From JAZKFR01 sp040386295 (GTDB lineage Bacteria > Pseudomonadota > Gammaproteobacteria > Burkholderiales > Rhodocyclaceae), in the NCBI GenBank assembly GCA_040386295.1, contig JAZKFR010000008.1, positions 1-9,646 on the forward strand: a stretch of 9,646 nucleotides of DNA. The letters are read 5' to 3'. Position numbers and translations under genes: made by a program. Shown in pieces: positions 1-6,550 of the stretch. The notes beneath the pieces are model-generated. The model did not search any database, was not told where the DNA came from, and saw only the letters and a program-made list of their open reading frames with translations. The first letter of the stretch is position 1; each line of letters opens with the position of its first letter.

Positions 1-1
1 C

Positions 2-406
2 TTCATCAGCCTGCCCTTCGTCGTGCGCACTTTGCAGCCCGTGCTTGAAGACGTAGAGCCAGAACTAGAAGAAGCTGCCGCTTCGCTCGGCGCTTCACGC
101 TGGCAAACGTTTGCCCGAGTCATTTTTCCAGCTGTATTTCCCGCCTTACTCACCGGTTTTACACTCGCCTTCTCGCGCGCCATTGGCGAATACGGTTCGG
201 TTATTTTCATCGCGGGAAACATGCCCTTCGTTTCTGAAATCACACCGCTACTGATCGTTTCTCGCCTAGAACAATACGACCTAGTCGGCGCCACTGCGCT
301 CGCTGTTGTCATGCTGTTTTTTTCCTTCGTCATGTTGCTGGGCGTTAATGCCTTGCAATGGTGGGCGGCGAACCGTCACCAGCCGCCTGCCTCGGGAGTG
401 CTCTAA
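2..406 (+). CDS. cysT: Sulfate/thiosulfate ABC transporter permease CysT, 3' part only
   Basis: This is the C-terminal part (134 codons visible) of an inner-membrane permease that, with CysW, forms the channel of the sulfate/thiosulfate importer. The gene is cut by the left window edge, and reading is open from base 2. The cytoplasmic EAA loop that docks the ATPase is clear: EEAAASLGASRW, followed by the conserved segment FSRAIGEYGSVIFIAGN. A hydrophobic helix (TALAVVMLFFSFVMLLGV) precedes a short polar tail. EAA-loop permeases exist for many substrates. The sulfate assignment rests on the CysT-like IGEYGSVIFIAGN segment and on the neighbouring cysW and cysA. The TAA stop shares its last A with the ATG of cysW, which indicates translational coupling. 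The GTG at 23 is an internal codon, not the start. Confidence 0.93.
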   Translation, partial: FISLPFVVRTLQPVLEDVEPELEEAAASLGASRWQTFARVIFPAVFPALLTGFTLAFSRAIGEYGSVIFIAGNMPFVSEITPLLIVSRLEQYDLVGATALAVVMLFFSFVMLLGVNALQWWAANRHQPPASGVL

Positions 407-1344
407 TGCCCCTCAAGCACGCCGCTCAGAATGCAGCTCAGAACGCCACTTCAGCTGCGCCAACACCCACTTTCAGCCAGCCTAAGGTGCCTCAGGCAAA
501 CGCTGAACCAAGCTGGGTACGCCTCGTTTTACTCCTGCTCGGCCTGGGCTTCTTATTCGTTTTTCTCGCGCTGCCCTTATTGCTGGTATGTACCGAAGCG
601 CTCGCCTCAGGCTGGCCTGCATACTTAGCGGCTTTGCAAGATCCAGAAGCGCGTTCAGCGATTTATTTAACGATCGCTGTCGCACTCATCGTGCTGCCGT
701 TCAACCTCATTTTTGGTATCGCCGCCGCTTGGAGCATTGCCAAATTTGAATTTAAAGGCAAAAGCCTGCTCATCACCCTAATCGACCTGCCGTTTGCCGT
801 ATCCCCCGTCGTCGCCGGCTTGGTTTTTGTCCTTATTTTTGGTCGAGAAGGCATGCTCGGACCTTGGTTCGCCGAGCACGACATCAAGATTTTGTTTGCC
901 ATCCCAGGCATCGTGCTCGCTACGCTTTTTGTCACCTTCCCCTTCGTCGCGCGCGAACTCATCCCGCTCATGCAAGCGCAGGGTAAAGACGAGGAAGAAG
1001 CCGCCATTTCGCTCGGCGCAACGGGTTGGCAAATGTTTCGTCGCGTCACTTTGCCCAACATCAAATGGGGTTTGCTCTACGGCGTGATTCTGTCTAACGC
1101 CCGTGCAATGGGTGAATTTGGCGCAGTCTCTGTCGTTTCCGGGCATATTCGGGGCGAAACCAATACCCTGCCTTTGCACGTTGAAATTCTTTATAACGAA
1201 TACAACTCGGTAGGCGCTTTTGCCGCCGCCTCGGTTTTAGTCGCTCTGGCACTCGTCACCCTGGTCGCCAAAGCGTTCATCGAGTGGCAGATGCGAGAAG
1301 AAACCAAAATGCTAGACACAGCGCTAGGGCCGGAAAAACATTAA
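406..1344 (+). CDS. cysW: Sulfate/thiosulfate ABC transporter permease CysW
   Basis: This is the second membrane subunit (312 aa) of the sulfate/thiosulfate importer. The ATG at 406 is preferred over upstream in-frame codons because it overlaps the cysT stop (TAATG) and has a GGGAG ribosome site at 394-398. Residues 1-36 form a polar Ala/Gln/Pro-rich cytoplasmic tail containing a small AAQN-AAQN duplication. The first transmembrane helix spans about 37-62, and several more follow. The EAA loop lies near 196-215 (EEEAAISLGATGW), followed by the family segment ARAMGEFGAVSVVSGHIRG. In the known complex CysT, CysW and a CysA dimer assemble in the inner membrane and receive substrate from a periplasmic binding protein. 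The long N-terminal tail is longer than in E. coli CysW and is probably just a lineage feature. Confidence 0.95.
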   Translation: MPLKHAAQNAAQNATSAAPTPTFSQPKVPQANAEPSWVRLVLLLLGLGFLFVFLALPLLLVCTEALASGWPAYLAALQDPEARSAIYLTIAVALIVLPFNLIFGIAAAWSIAKFEFKGKSLLITLIDLPFAVSPVVAGLVFVLIFGREGMLGPWFAEHDIKILFAIPGIVLATLFVTFPFVARELIPLMQAQGKDEEEAAISLGATGWQMFRRVTLPNIKWGLLYGVILSNARAMGEFGAVSVVSGHIRGETNTLPLHVEILYNEYNSVGAFAAASVLVALALVTLVAKAFIEWQMREETKMLDTALGPEKH

Positions 1345-1480
1345 GGCAAGGCTGAACTATGCAGACCCGACGTTGCCACCCACGCGAAAATACACACAGC
1401 ACAGACACAGCAAGCGACTGCGGGCACAGCTCTAAAAACAGGCTCGCTTAAACCGCATTTGCGCACGATAGGAATTGAGC
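1345..1480. other. cysW-cysA spacer, no gene seen
   Basis: This 136-bp spacer is unusual only because cysT and cysW overlap. It contains a CACA-rich stretch (about 1390-1410) and the ribosome site of cysA. I see no convincing promoter, hairpin or small gene in it. Confidence 0.5.
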
Positions 1481-2587
1481 ATGAGTATTGAAATACGTAG
1501 CATCAGCAAGCGTTTCGGCTCTTTCGTTGCGCTCGACAACATTGAGCTGCACATTCCCAGCGGCGAGCTAGTCGCCTTGTTGGGCCCCTCAGGCTGTGGC
1601 AAAACCACGCTGTTGCGCATCATTGCCGGCATGGAAACCGCCGATACAGGACAAGTTTTGTTCGCCGGCGACGACGCCACCCATTTACACGCACGCGAAC
1701 GCCAAGTCGGCTTCGTTTTTCAGCATTACGCATTGTTCCGCCATATGTCCGTTTTTGAAAACGTGGCGTTTGGCTTGCGCGTCAAACCCAAAAAAGAACG
1801 TCCGCCCGAAGCAGAAATTCGCCGTCGCGTTATGGATTTGCTGCAATTGGTTCAACTCGATTGGCTGGCCGAGCGTTATCCCTCGCAGCTCTCTGGCGGC
1901 CAACGTCAACGCATCGCTTTGGCGCGCGCCTTGGCCGTAGAACCCAAAGTTCTTTTGCTCGACGAGCCCTTCGGCGCGCTCGATACCAAAGTACGCAAAG
2001 AATTACGCCGTTGGCTACGTCGCTTACACGATGAGGTGCACATTTCCAGCGTCTTTGTCACGCACGATCAAGAAGAAGCTTTGGAAGTGGCAGATCGCGT
2101 CGTCGTCATGAATCATGGAAAAATCGAGCAAATCGGCTCACCCGACGAGGTGTACTCAAACCCGAGAACCCCTTTCGTCTATCAATTTCTCGGCAATGTG
2201 AACGTATTCCACAGTCGCATGCAGGGCGCCTGGGCGGACGTCAGCCGAGAAAGCGTGCTCACGCCAGAGCAGGATGCCGCAGGCGCAGGAACAGAAGGCA
2301 CAGCACAAACTGCAGCAACCGCCTTCGTGCGGCCACACGACATCGATATAGAGCGCGCCCCGATGGCGGGCGGATTAGAAGCCAGCGTACAAGACGTGCA
2401 CGCGATCGGCCCCTTGGTACGCGTCGAGTTAGCGCATGCTTCTGAGCTGATCGAAGTTGAGCTCACACGCGAACGCGCCGACCAATTGGCTTTGGAGAAA
2501 GGCCAGCTGGTCTGGCTCAAACCACGACAAGTTAAAGTCTTTGTTGCACCCAAATCCGCGCTAGAAGAAGGCGGCTCTGGAATCTAA
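1481..2587 (+). CDS. cysA: Sulfate/thiosulfate import ATP-binding protein CysA
   Basis: This is the ATPase subunit (368 aa) that powers sulfate/thiosulfate import at the cytoplasmic face. All nucleotide-binding motifs are intact: Walker A GPSGCGKT at 35-42, Q-loop Gln81, signature LSGGQ at 137-141, Walker B VLLLDE at 157-162 and H-loop His195. The segment after about residue 240 is the regulatory TOBE-like domain typical of CysA, including FVRPHDIDI. The ATG at 1481 is chosen because an AGGA ribosome site at 1470-1473 is spaced correctly for it. The in-frame TTG at 1475 would sit almost on that site. A 136-bp spacer separates the gene from cysW, so it may have its own promoter, but I see no convincing one. 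It is probably still part of the cysTWA unit. Confidence 0.95.
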   Translation: MSIEIRSISKRFGSFVALDNIELHIPSGELVALLGPSGCGKTTLLRIIAGMETADTGQVLFAGDDATHLHARERQVGFVFQHYALFRHMSVFENVAFGLRVKPKKERPPEAEIRRRVMDLLQLVQLDWLAERYPSQLSGGQRQRIALARALAVEPKVLLLDEPFGALDTKVRKELRRWLRRLHDEVHISSVFVTHDQEEALEVADRVVVMNHGKIEQIGSPDEVYSNPRTPFVYQFLGNVNVFHSRMQGAWADVSRESVLTPEQDAAGAGTEGTAQTAATAFVRPHDIDIERAPMAGGLEASVQDVHAIGPLVRVELAHASELIEVELTRERADQLALEKGQLVWLKPRQVKVFVAPKSALEEGGSGI

Positions 2588-2617
2588 AGCGTGGTGTGTT
2601 GCGCACTATTGGCGCCT

Positions 2618-2657
2618 GATCCTAGCGAGGAGCCGCACCAGGATCGTCCTAGCTAGG
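2618..2657. terminator. Inverted repeats between convergent cysA and LRR genes, possible terminator
   Basis: The 78-bp gap between the two convergent stop codons holds an inverted repeat GATCCT (2618-2623) / AGGATC (2640-2645). A perfect 10-bp palindrome, CCTAGCTAGG, follows at 2648-2657. No clear T-run follows on either strand, so rho-independent termination is uncertain. The position between converging genes is what suggests a bidirectional terminator. Confidence 0.25.
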
Positions 2658-2665
2658 GATTTGCC

Positions 2666-4807
2666 TCAAAAAGGGAACTCAAAGAGCGCATCGATGTCTT
2701 CATCAAGTTGCAGATTTTCGTCATTCACTTCGTCAATGTTGGCCGCAGCAACGTGCTGCAGAAAACGCTGCTGAGCGTTTAGATTGCTAAACGAAGCATT
2801 AGAAAAAGTTAATTTATCAAGCTTTGGCAAGTCGACCAGACTGATGTCGTCTAGGCGCAGCCATGACAAGTCCAGATCGACCAGGATTTCTTTCGTTTTG
2901 GCAGAAATGTCGTTTAAAAAGCTTTGTAGCTCAACAGCAGCGCCTTGCTCGGAGAAAGTTGCGTGCCCTACATCTAGCTTCGCAAGCCCCTTAAAGTCGA
3001 CCAACTTCACGCCGGCCAGCGGCAACCAGAACAAATTCAGGTCGCTCATGCTGTCTTTTGCTTTTGTGGAGAGGCTGTTCAAAAGGGCTTGTGTAGAAGC
3101 TGGCCTCGATAAGAGAGCCTGCTGCAAATTTAGCTTCTTAAGCCGGTCAAAACGGCCAAGCCTTAGCCCATCAAGACACAGCTCTGACAAATTCAGGTCG
3201 GTAACGCTGGCTGAAGTGCTGTCCAGGACAGCTTGCAAAGCAGTTGCGTCTGAAAACCACGGGTTTGAAAAACTCACGCCAGCCAGATTCAACTTCTCCA
3301 GCCAACTAAAACCACCAAGATTTAACCCGTCAGCTGTCGCATCTTCATCTGAGACACTCAGTAATTCTGACAAATCCAGATCGGTAATCTTGGCTTCTGT
3401 AGAAACACAGTCCAGAAAGGCTTGTACAGCATCTACGTCAGTGAACTCCGCGCGAGATAGGCTCAACTTCTCAAGGCTGGGGAACCCGGTAAGCCTTACC
3501 CCGTCAAGCGGCAGCCCTGATAAATCCAGTTCGCTAATACTGGCCTTCCCTTCTTTAGGAATGCTGTCCAGGAAAGCTTGTACAGCCGCTGCGTCAGGAA
3601 AGTCCGCACGAGATAGACCCAGCTTCTTCAGCCCGCCAAAACCGACAAGCCTTACCCCCCCAAGGGGCAGTCCTGATAAATCTAGTTCGGTAATGTTGGC
3701 TTTTGTAGGAATGCTGTCCAGGAAAGTTTGTACAGCAGCTGCGTCTGAGAATTCGGCATGAACCAAGATCAGCTTCTTAAGCCCACCAAAGCCGTCAAGC
3801 CTTACCCCGTCAAGTGGCAGCCATGACAAATCGAAATTAACCAGGCTGTCTTTCACTGCTGAAGCAATGCGGACGAAGAATTCTCGTACTGCCGCTGCGT
3901 TTATGAATGTAGCGCCCTCAAATAGCGAACCAGAAATATTCAACTCTGCAAGCGCCTGAAAGTCGACAATACTTACTCCGCTAAGAGGCTGCTCTGACAA
4001 ATTCAGCCCCGGAATTCCGGTTTTAACGCCTAAAGGAATTCGATCCAAACAGGCTTGTACCGCAGCGGGGGTACGCAAGCCTAATTGATTGAGACTCAGA
4101 TTTTTTAGGTAGGGTCTTTTCGCGAAAAACGCGGCCCAATCAGTGTTCTCAGTCAGCATTCTAGGCAGAAGGCTTACCCTAGTCATACTCCTCTTAATCA
4201 GTGCGCCAAACCCTGGATAAGCCTGCTTAAAAGCCACCAAATCACGCGGTTTCAAATTAGCTGCGATCACTGGCACCAGATCGTTTATGAACGGAAGGTA
4301 TTGCATACGCCCTTCAACGGGCGGACGCACGGCTTGCGTAGTCAAAAATGAGAGATTGCTTTCAATCCACCCGGTCAGCGCCGGGTCTTGGGGCTGTGGA
4401 TTCGCAGCTGAAGCCGAAGCGTCATCCAAGGTTTCATGCGCAAAAGAGGGTTTTGCCCAGCTTACGAATAAGGAATGTATTTGTTCATGCTGATTCTGCG
4501 ACGGCTCTGGCTCTGTGCCTGCATCACGCGCAGATTGGCTGAAGGAATCTAGCTTGCTTTTAAGTACAGGGAGCAAAGATTCAAGCTCATCCAGCGAAAT
4601 CCTTGCCGGCTCTAAGCCGTCATTTGGCTGGCTGCACGCTGCGAGCCGAGTTGCGATCTCTGCAGCGCTTGCAGCTTCGTTGATCGCAAGCGCCAATGCT
4701 GTACTTAAGTCGCTAACGTTTATCGATCTGCTCCCCGCTGACTCAGCATAGGGCGCGGGTAAGGTTATTAGCGAAGAAAGTGGGCGATGTGCGCTAGGTG
4801 TTTGCAT
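2666..4807 (-). CDS. F-box-like / leucine-rich-repeat protein, candidate host-directed effector
   Basis: This 713-aa protein has no recognised ortholog. Residues 1-165 are Ser/Ala-rich and polar, with no signal peptide or membrane helix, as is common for type III or IV secreted effectors. Residues about 169-210 resemble an F-box (LPFINDLVPVIAANLKPRD, then LVAFKQAYPGF). From about 234 to 690 there are eight composite leucine-rich units with LDLS/LNLS cores at 268, 325, 375, 427, 477, 538, 590 and 645. A typical unit reads LDLSGLPLDGVRL, then a LEKLSLSRAEF strand, then a helix such as AAAVQAFLDSI. The tail is acidic and ends EFPF. F-box/LRR architecture is eukaryotic. In bacteria it is known in effectors such as the Ralstonia GALA proteins, which bind host Skp1. 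The role here is inferred. The ATG at 4807 has no Shine-Dalgarno sequence. An internal start is possible. Confidence 0.8.
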   Translation of the reverse strand: MQTPSAHRPLSSLITLPAPYAESAGSRSINVSDLSTALALAINEAASAAEIATRLAACSQPNDGLEPARISLDELESLLPVLKSKLDSFSQSARDAGTEPEPSQNQHEQIHSLFVSWAKPSFAHETLDDASASAANPQPQDPALTGWIESNLSFLTTQAVRPPVEGRMQYLPFINDLVPVIAANLKPRDLVAFKQAYPGFGALIKRSMTRVSLLPRMLTENTDWAAFFAKRPYLKNLSLNQLGLRTPAAVQACLDRIPLGVKTGIPGLNLSEQPLSGVSIVDFQALAELNISGSLFEGATFINAAAVREFFVRIASAVKDSLVNFDLSWLPLDGVRLDGFGGLKKLILVHAEFSDAAAVQTFLDSIPTKANITELDLSGLPLGGVRLVGFGGLKKLGLSRADFPDAAAVQAFLDSIPKEGKASISELDLSGLPLDGVRLTGFPSLEKLSLSRAEFTDVDAVQAFLDCVSTEAKITDLDLSELLSVSDEDATADGLNLGGFSWLEKLNLAGVSFSNPWFSDATALQAVLDSTSASVTDLNLSELCLDGLRLGRFDRLKKLNLQQALLSRPASTQALLNSLSTKAKDSMSDLNLFWLPLAGVKLVDFKGLAKLDVGHATFSEQGAAVELQSFLNDISAKTKEILVDLDLSWLRLDDISLVDLPKLDKLTFSNASFSNLNAQQRFLQHVAAANIDEVNDENLQLDEDIDALFEFPF
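2738..4006 (-). repeat. Eight in-frame tandem leucine-rich units, about 50-60 codons each
   Basis: This covers residues 268-690 of the LRR protein. Core-to-core spacings are 57, 50, 52, 50, 61, 52 and 55 residues. Each unit holds two leucine-rich strands and one longer helix, so it is about twice a classical LRR. The central units are also alike as DNA. For example, a near-identical stretch starts at 3561 and again at 3711, exactly 150 bp apart. This points to fairly recent tandem duplication or gene conversion. The fifth unit carries an acidic insertion (SVSDEDATADG, residues 484-494). Confidence 0.8.
4178..4303 (-). other. F-box-like segment within the LRR protein
   Basis: This encodes residues about 169-210. 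The pattern is LP-x(4)-LVPVIAANLKPRDLVAFKQAYPGF. It matches the general F-box layout: an initial Leu-Pro, a hydrophobic helix, an L-x-x-x-DL turn and a closing aromatic segment. Canonical F-boxes usually end in a Trp-containing helix (K-x-W). Here YPGF stands in its place. The match is by eye and the domain is short, so a profile search is needed to confirm it. Confidence 0.5.
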
Positions 4808-4891
4808 ATTGATCAGAAATTTTCAAAGTAGTGTGCGGAAATATTGCCGCTTAAAGGGGGACAAATTTCATGACGCGTTCGTGTACAAACA

Positions 4892-4911
4892 GCTGCACAA
4901 AAATGTGCAGC
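4892..4911. promoter_or_regulatory. Perfect hairpin upstream of the LRR gene
   Basis: The sequence GCTGCACA-AAAA-TGTGCAGC is a perfect 8-bp stem with a 4-base loop. It lies about 85 bp upstream of the LRR start codon. Neither strand shows a proper T-run after it, and no gene reads into it from either side, so a terminator role is unlikely. It could be an operator or part of the LRR transcript leader. Confidence 0.4.
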
Positions 4912-4994
4912 GTTTAATGATTAGTCACAAATCTTCGCCATAAGTTCCCCGCGTGCACAGTTTTTTGCTTGTTTGTGCTGGTCTGAGCAGACAA

Positions 4995-5018
4995 GTGAGT
5001 GAGCGAGTGAGTGACTGA
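4995..5018. repeat. GTGA tetranucleotide microsatellite, six units, two imperfect
   Basis: The units read GTGA, GTGA, GCGA, GTGA, GTGA, CTGA. Such repeats can slip during replication, but the interruptions and the non-coding position make active phase variation doubtful. Confidence 0.6.
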
Positions 5019-5104
5019 GCTCAAGTGCACAGGAATTCCGGGTTTATGAGTGTTATCTCCACCGGGTGTACAGCCACTGCGGCAGCGTTCGAGCCATTGC
5101 TCTT

Positions 5105-5132
5105 TTGTTGCGTTGTACATTTGCGCTACAGT
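5105..5132 (+). promoter_or_regulatory. Possible sigma-70 promoter for the DUF2059-lipoprotein unit
   Basis: TTGTTG (5105-5110) and TACAGT (5127-5132) are separated by 16 bp. Each box matches the consensus at four of six positions. It would give a leader of about 125 nt before the ATG at 5264. This is weak, pattern-only evidence. Confidence 0.3.
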
Positions 5133-5263
5133 AGTCGCCCTTTTTGTCGCTTGCTTGATCTACAAAATCAGTCAAAAGAGCGTCTATCAAGTGATTTTCT
5201 TACGGGCGCTTCGCCGCACGCGACACCCCTTTTTTGCTTTAACCACAGCAGGAATCATTCACC

Positions 5264-5785
5264 ATGAGAATCGCAACAATTGCCCTATTTTCTTGCCTCA
5301 ACTTCTTTGCTTTACCCGCCTTAGCAGCTGAGCGTCCTGTCAGCGAAGCCTCTGTCAAACGCCTGCTTGAGGTCACGAACGCCCGAAAAATGCTTGACGG
5401 CATGATGTCGCAGATGGATGCAATGATGAAGTCATCGATAAAACAGGCCGTACCCGGCCAAACTTTTACGCCTGAGCAAGAGATGATCATGGAAGAAACG
5501 CAGGGGAAAGTTGTTAGCGCAATGTGGGATGAATTGAAATGGGAAGCCCTAGAACCGATGTATATCGAGGTGTATCAAAAGATATTCACGCAACCAGAAG
5601 TGGACGGCATGCTTGCGTTTTACAAAACAAAATCAGGCCAAGCCGTCATCAGAAAAATGCCGCTAGTGATGCAAACAACAACGCAAATGATGCAGAGCCG
5701 TATGGCACCACTGATACCGAAAATTCAGCAAATCATTATGGAAGGGACAACAAAAATGCTTCTGGTTTCGCCCCCAGTAGAATGA
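5264..5785 (+). CDS. Secreted DUF2059-domain protein
   Basis: This is a 173-aa protein of unknown biochemical function. Residues 1-21 form a classical Sec signal peptide (MRIATIALFSCLNFFALPALA) with likely cleavage after Ala21, so the product should be periplasmic. The segment at about 95-152 matches the DUF2059 pattern: EPMYIEVYQKIFTQPEVDG followed by MLAFYKTKSGQAVIRKMP. The mature protein is predicted to be largely helical and is rich in methionine (MLDGMMSQMDAMMK at 43-56). An AGGA ribosome site at 5250-5253 supports the ATG at 5264, though the 10-nt spacing is slightly long. It is probably cotranscribed with the lipoprotein gene 67 bp downstream. No reaction can be assigned. Confidence 0.85.
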   Translation: MRIATIALFSCLNFFALPALAAERPVSEASVKRLLEVTNARKMLDGMMSQMDAMMKSSIKQAVPGQTFTPEQEMIMEETQGKVVSAMWDELKWEALEPMYIEVYQKIFTQPEVDGMLAFYKTKSGQAVIRKMPLVMQTTTQMMQSRMAPLIPKIQQIIMEGTTKMLLVSPPVE

Positions 5786-5852
5786 GTGCTCAGCATTCAA
5801 TCCAAGGGCAGCACGCTGCGCCAGGCCGACGAACTCAAAACCCAAGGTAATC

Positions 5853-6233
5853 ATGAATAAAATTATTGCGCTGTCTATCGCCACCATTCTGCTTACAGGC
5901 TGCATCACGATTTATAGAGAACCCACCCGCCCCGTAAAAATGGAAAAGGGCTCGGCGGTTGATTTGAGAACGCAGCTTGATGCGGTTGAGCTTGTCTGGA
6001 ACTCAATGCAAAGACTAGGGTGCCGTCAAACAGACGTTATTTATCCCGAGGTGCTGGAAAAAACCCCGGATTTTCAAGCGGGCTCGGGTTATGTCGTCAA
6101 AGGGCAAGTCAAAGAGCGCTGGATGGCGCATGGCTGCGGCCTGAAAATTCCCTATATTGTTGATTTAAATGCAGGGAAACAGAATGTGGGCGGTACAGAC
6201 ATCTACATTCGTCGAGAAGCTGGTGGCAGTTGA
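5853..6233 (+). CDS. Small hypothetical lipoprotein
   Basis: This is a 126-aa protein that I do not recognise. It starts with a lipoprotein signal peptide (MNKIIALSIATILLTGC). The LTGC lipobox puts the acylated cysteine at residue 17. The next residue is Ile rather than Asp, which favours sorting to the outer membrane. The mature part is about 110 residues with two further cysteines (57 and 95), a possible disulfide pair in the periplasm. It ends in a basic-Gly tail (IRREAGGS). An AAGG ribosome site at 5844-5847 lies 5 nt before the ATG. It follows the DUF2059 gene closely and probably shares its transcript. Both products go to the envelope, but a functional link is unproven. Confidence 0.8.
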   Translation: MNKIIALSIATILLTGCITIYREPTRPVKMEKGSAVDLRTQLDAVELVWNSMQRLGCRQTDVIYPEVLEKTPDFQAGSGYVVKGQVKERWMAHGCGLKIPYIVDLNAGKQNVGGTDIYIRREAGGS

Positions 6234-6294
6234 GTTATTGCTTCATCTAGCGCAGTCAGCACTTTGGCTTAGCCCTTGCCTTGACGGCTATAGC

Positions 6295-6342
6295 GCGGCG
6301 CCGGCAGAGTAATTTCTGGGCTGGGACGCATCCGCTATAATC
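6295..6342 (+). repeat. 48-bp direct repeat, left copy, truncated by assembly gap
   Basis: This stretch is identical to 6473-6520, and identity stops at the base before the N run. It includes the TATAAT box (6336-6341). The flanks to the left differ between copies. The true repeat may extend into the gap. Confidence 0.9.
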
Positions 6343-6352
6343 NNNNNNNNNN
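6343..6352. other. Assembly gap of ten N
   Basis: The ten N are a placeholder and need not reflect real length. The gap is bordered on the left by the 48-bp repeat and on the right by an apparent insertion-sequence end, so a full insertion sequence could be hidden here. Confidence 0.95.
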
Positions 6353-6394
6353 GATGCTGGTCAGTGAGCGCGTAGTCGGTTGTGCAGAGGTCTT
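6353..6394 (-). mobile_element. Probable insertion-sequence end, left of valS
   Basis: These 42 bp, read on the minus strand from the outer tip, begin AAGACCTCTGCACAA. They match 9594-9635 as an inverted copy at 41 of 42 positions (mismatch at 6379/9609). The outer tip faces valS and the inner side runs into the N gap. The tip resembles IS5-family terminal repeats from memory. No transposase is visible, so the family is a guess. Confidence 0.55.
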
Positions 6395-6472
6395 TCTCGT
6401 AAGCTATTGAGCGTAAACGACTATTCCAGGTGCTTGCCCGACACGGTGGCGGCGGTTTGATGCGATTGCCCT
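6395..6472. other. Sequence between IS end and valS promoter, no clear gene
   Basis: A short open stretch on the plus strand from the IS end to a TGA at 6458-6460 (ending LPDTVAAV) could be the tail of an interrupted gene. It is too short to judge, and other frames are also open. The rest of the 6234-6550 intergenic region is covered by the repeat, gap, IS and promoter entries. Confidence 0.25.
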
Positions 6473-6520
6473 GCGGCGCCGGCAGAGTAATTTCTGGGCT
6501 GGGACGCATCCGCTATAATC
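6473..6520 (+). repeat. 48-bp direct repeat, right copy, at the valS promoter
   Basis: This is an exact copy of 6295-6342, offset by 178 bp. It ends within the valS promoter, one base past the TATAAT box. This is the copy positioned to serve valS. Confidence 0.9.
6491..6519 (+). promoter_or_regulatory. valS: Probable sigma-70 promoter of valS
   Basis: A perfect TATAAT at 6514-6519 has a weak -35 match, TTTCTG at 6491-6496, with a 17-bp spacer. Transcription would begin near 6526, giving a pyrimidine-rich leader of about 25 nt before the ATG at 6551. Confidence 0.55.
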
Positions 6521-6550
6521 GCCGCCTTTCGTTCCCCTTCTCTGGCTCCT

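Larger units (their letters stand above)
4808..5263. other. Divergent intergenic region, no convincing gene
   Basis: These 456 bp separate the leftward LRR gene from the rightward DUF2059 gene. Short open frames here (for example 68 codons on the minus strand ending at 4914, and 80 codons on the plus strand from 5025) lack ribosome sites and recognisable protein character. The region holds a hairpin, a microsatellite and a possible promoter, listed separately. No tRNA-like fold was recognised. Confidence 0.5.

Noticed and set aside
663..1179. Two 133-codon minus-strand open frames across cysW
   Set aside because: They are shadows of cysW, with low-quality composition and no homology that I recognise.
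1475..1480. TTG at 1475 as the cysA start
   Set aside because: It lies one base after the AGGA site. The ATG at 1481 has proper spacing and fits the family N-terminus.
2784..3761. 325-codon open frame on the plus strand
   Set aside because: It is antisense to the LRR gene, and its Ser/Lys-rich repetitive translation mirrors the LRR repeats. It has no ribosome site or recognisable domain.
4828..4862. Possible promoter for the LRR gene (TTGTCC, 15-bp spacer, TATTTC on the minus strand)
   Set aside because: The spacer is too short and the -10 match is poor. It cannot be told from chance.
4914..5120. 68-codon minus-strand open frame upstream of the LRR gene
   Set aside because: It runs through the microsatellite, has no ribosome site and shows no family resemblance.
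6288..6509. Minus-strand open frame spanning the N gap
   Set aside because: It reads through unknown bases and through both repeat copies in different frames, so it is an artefact.
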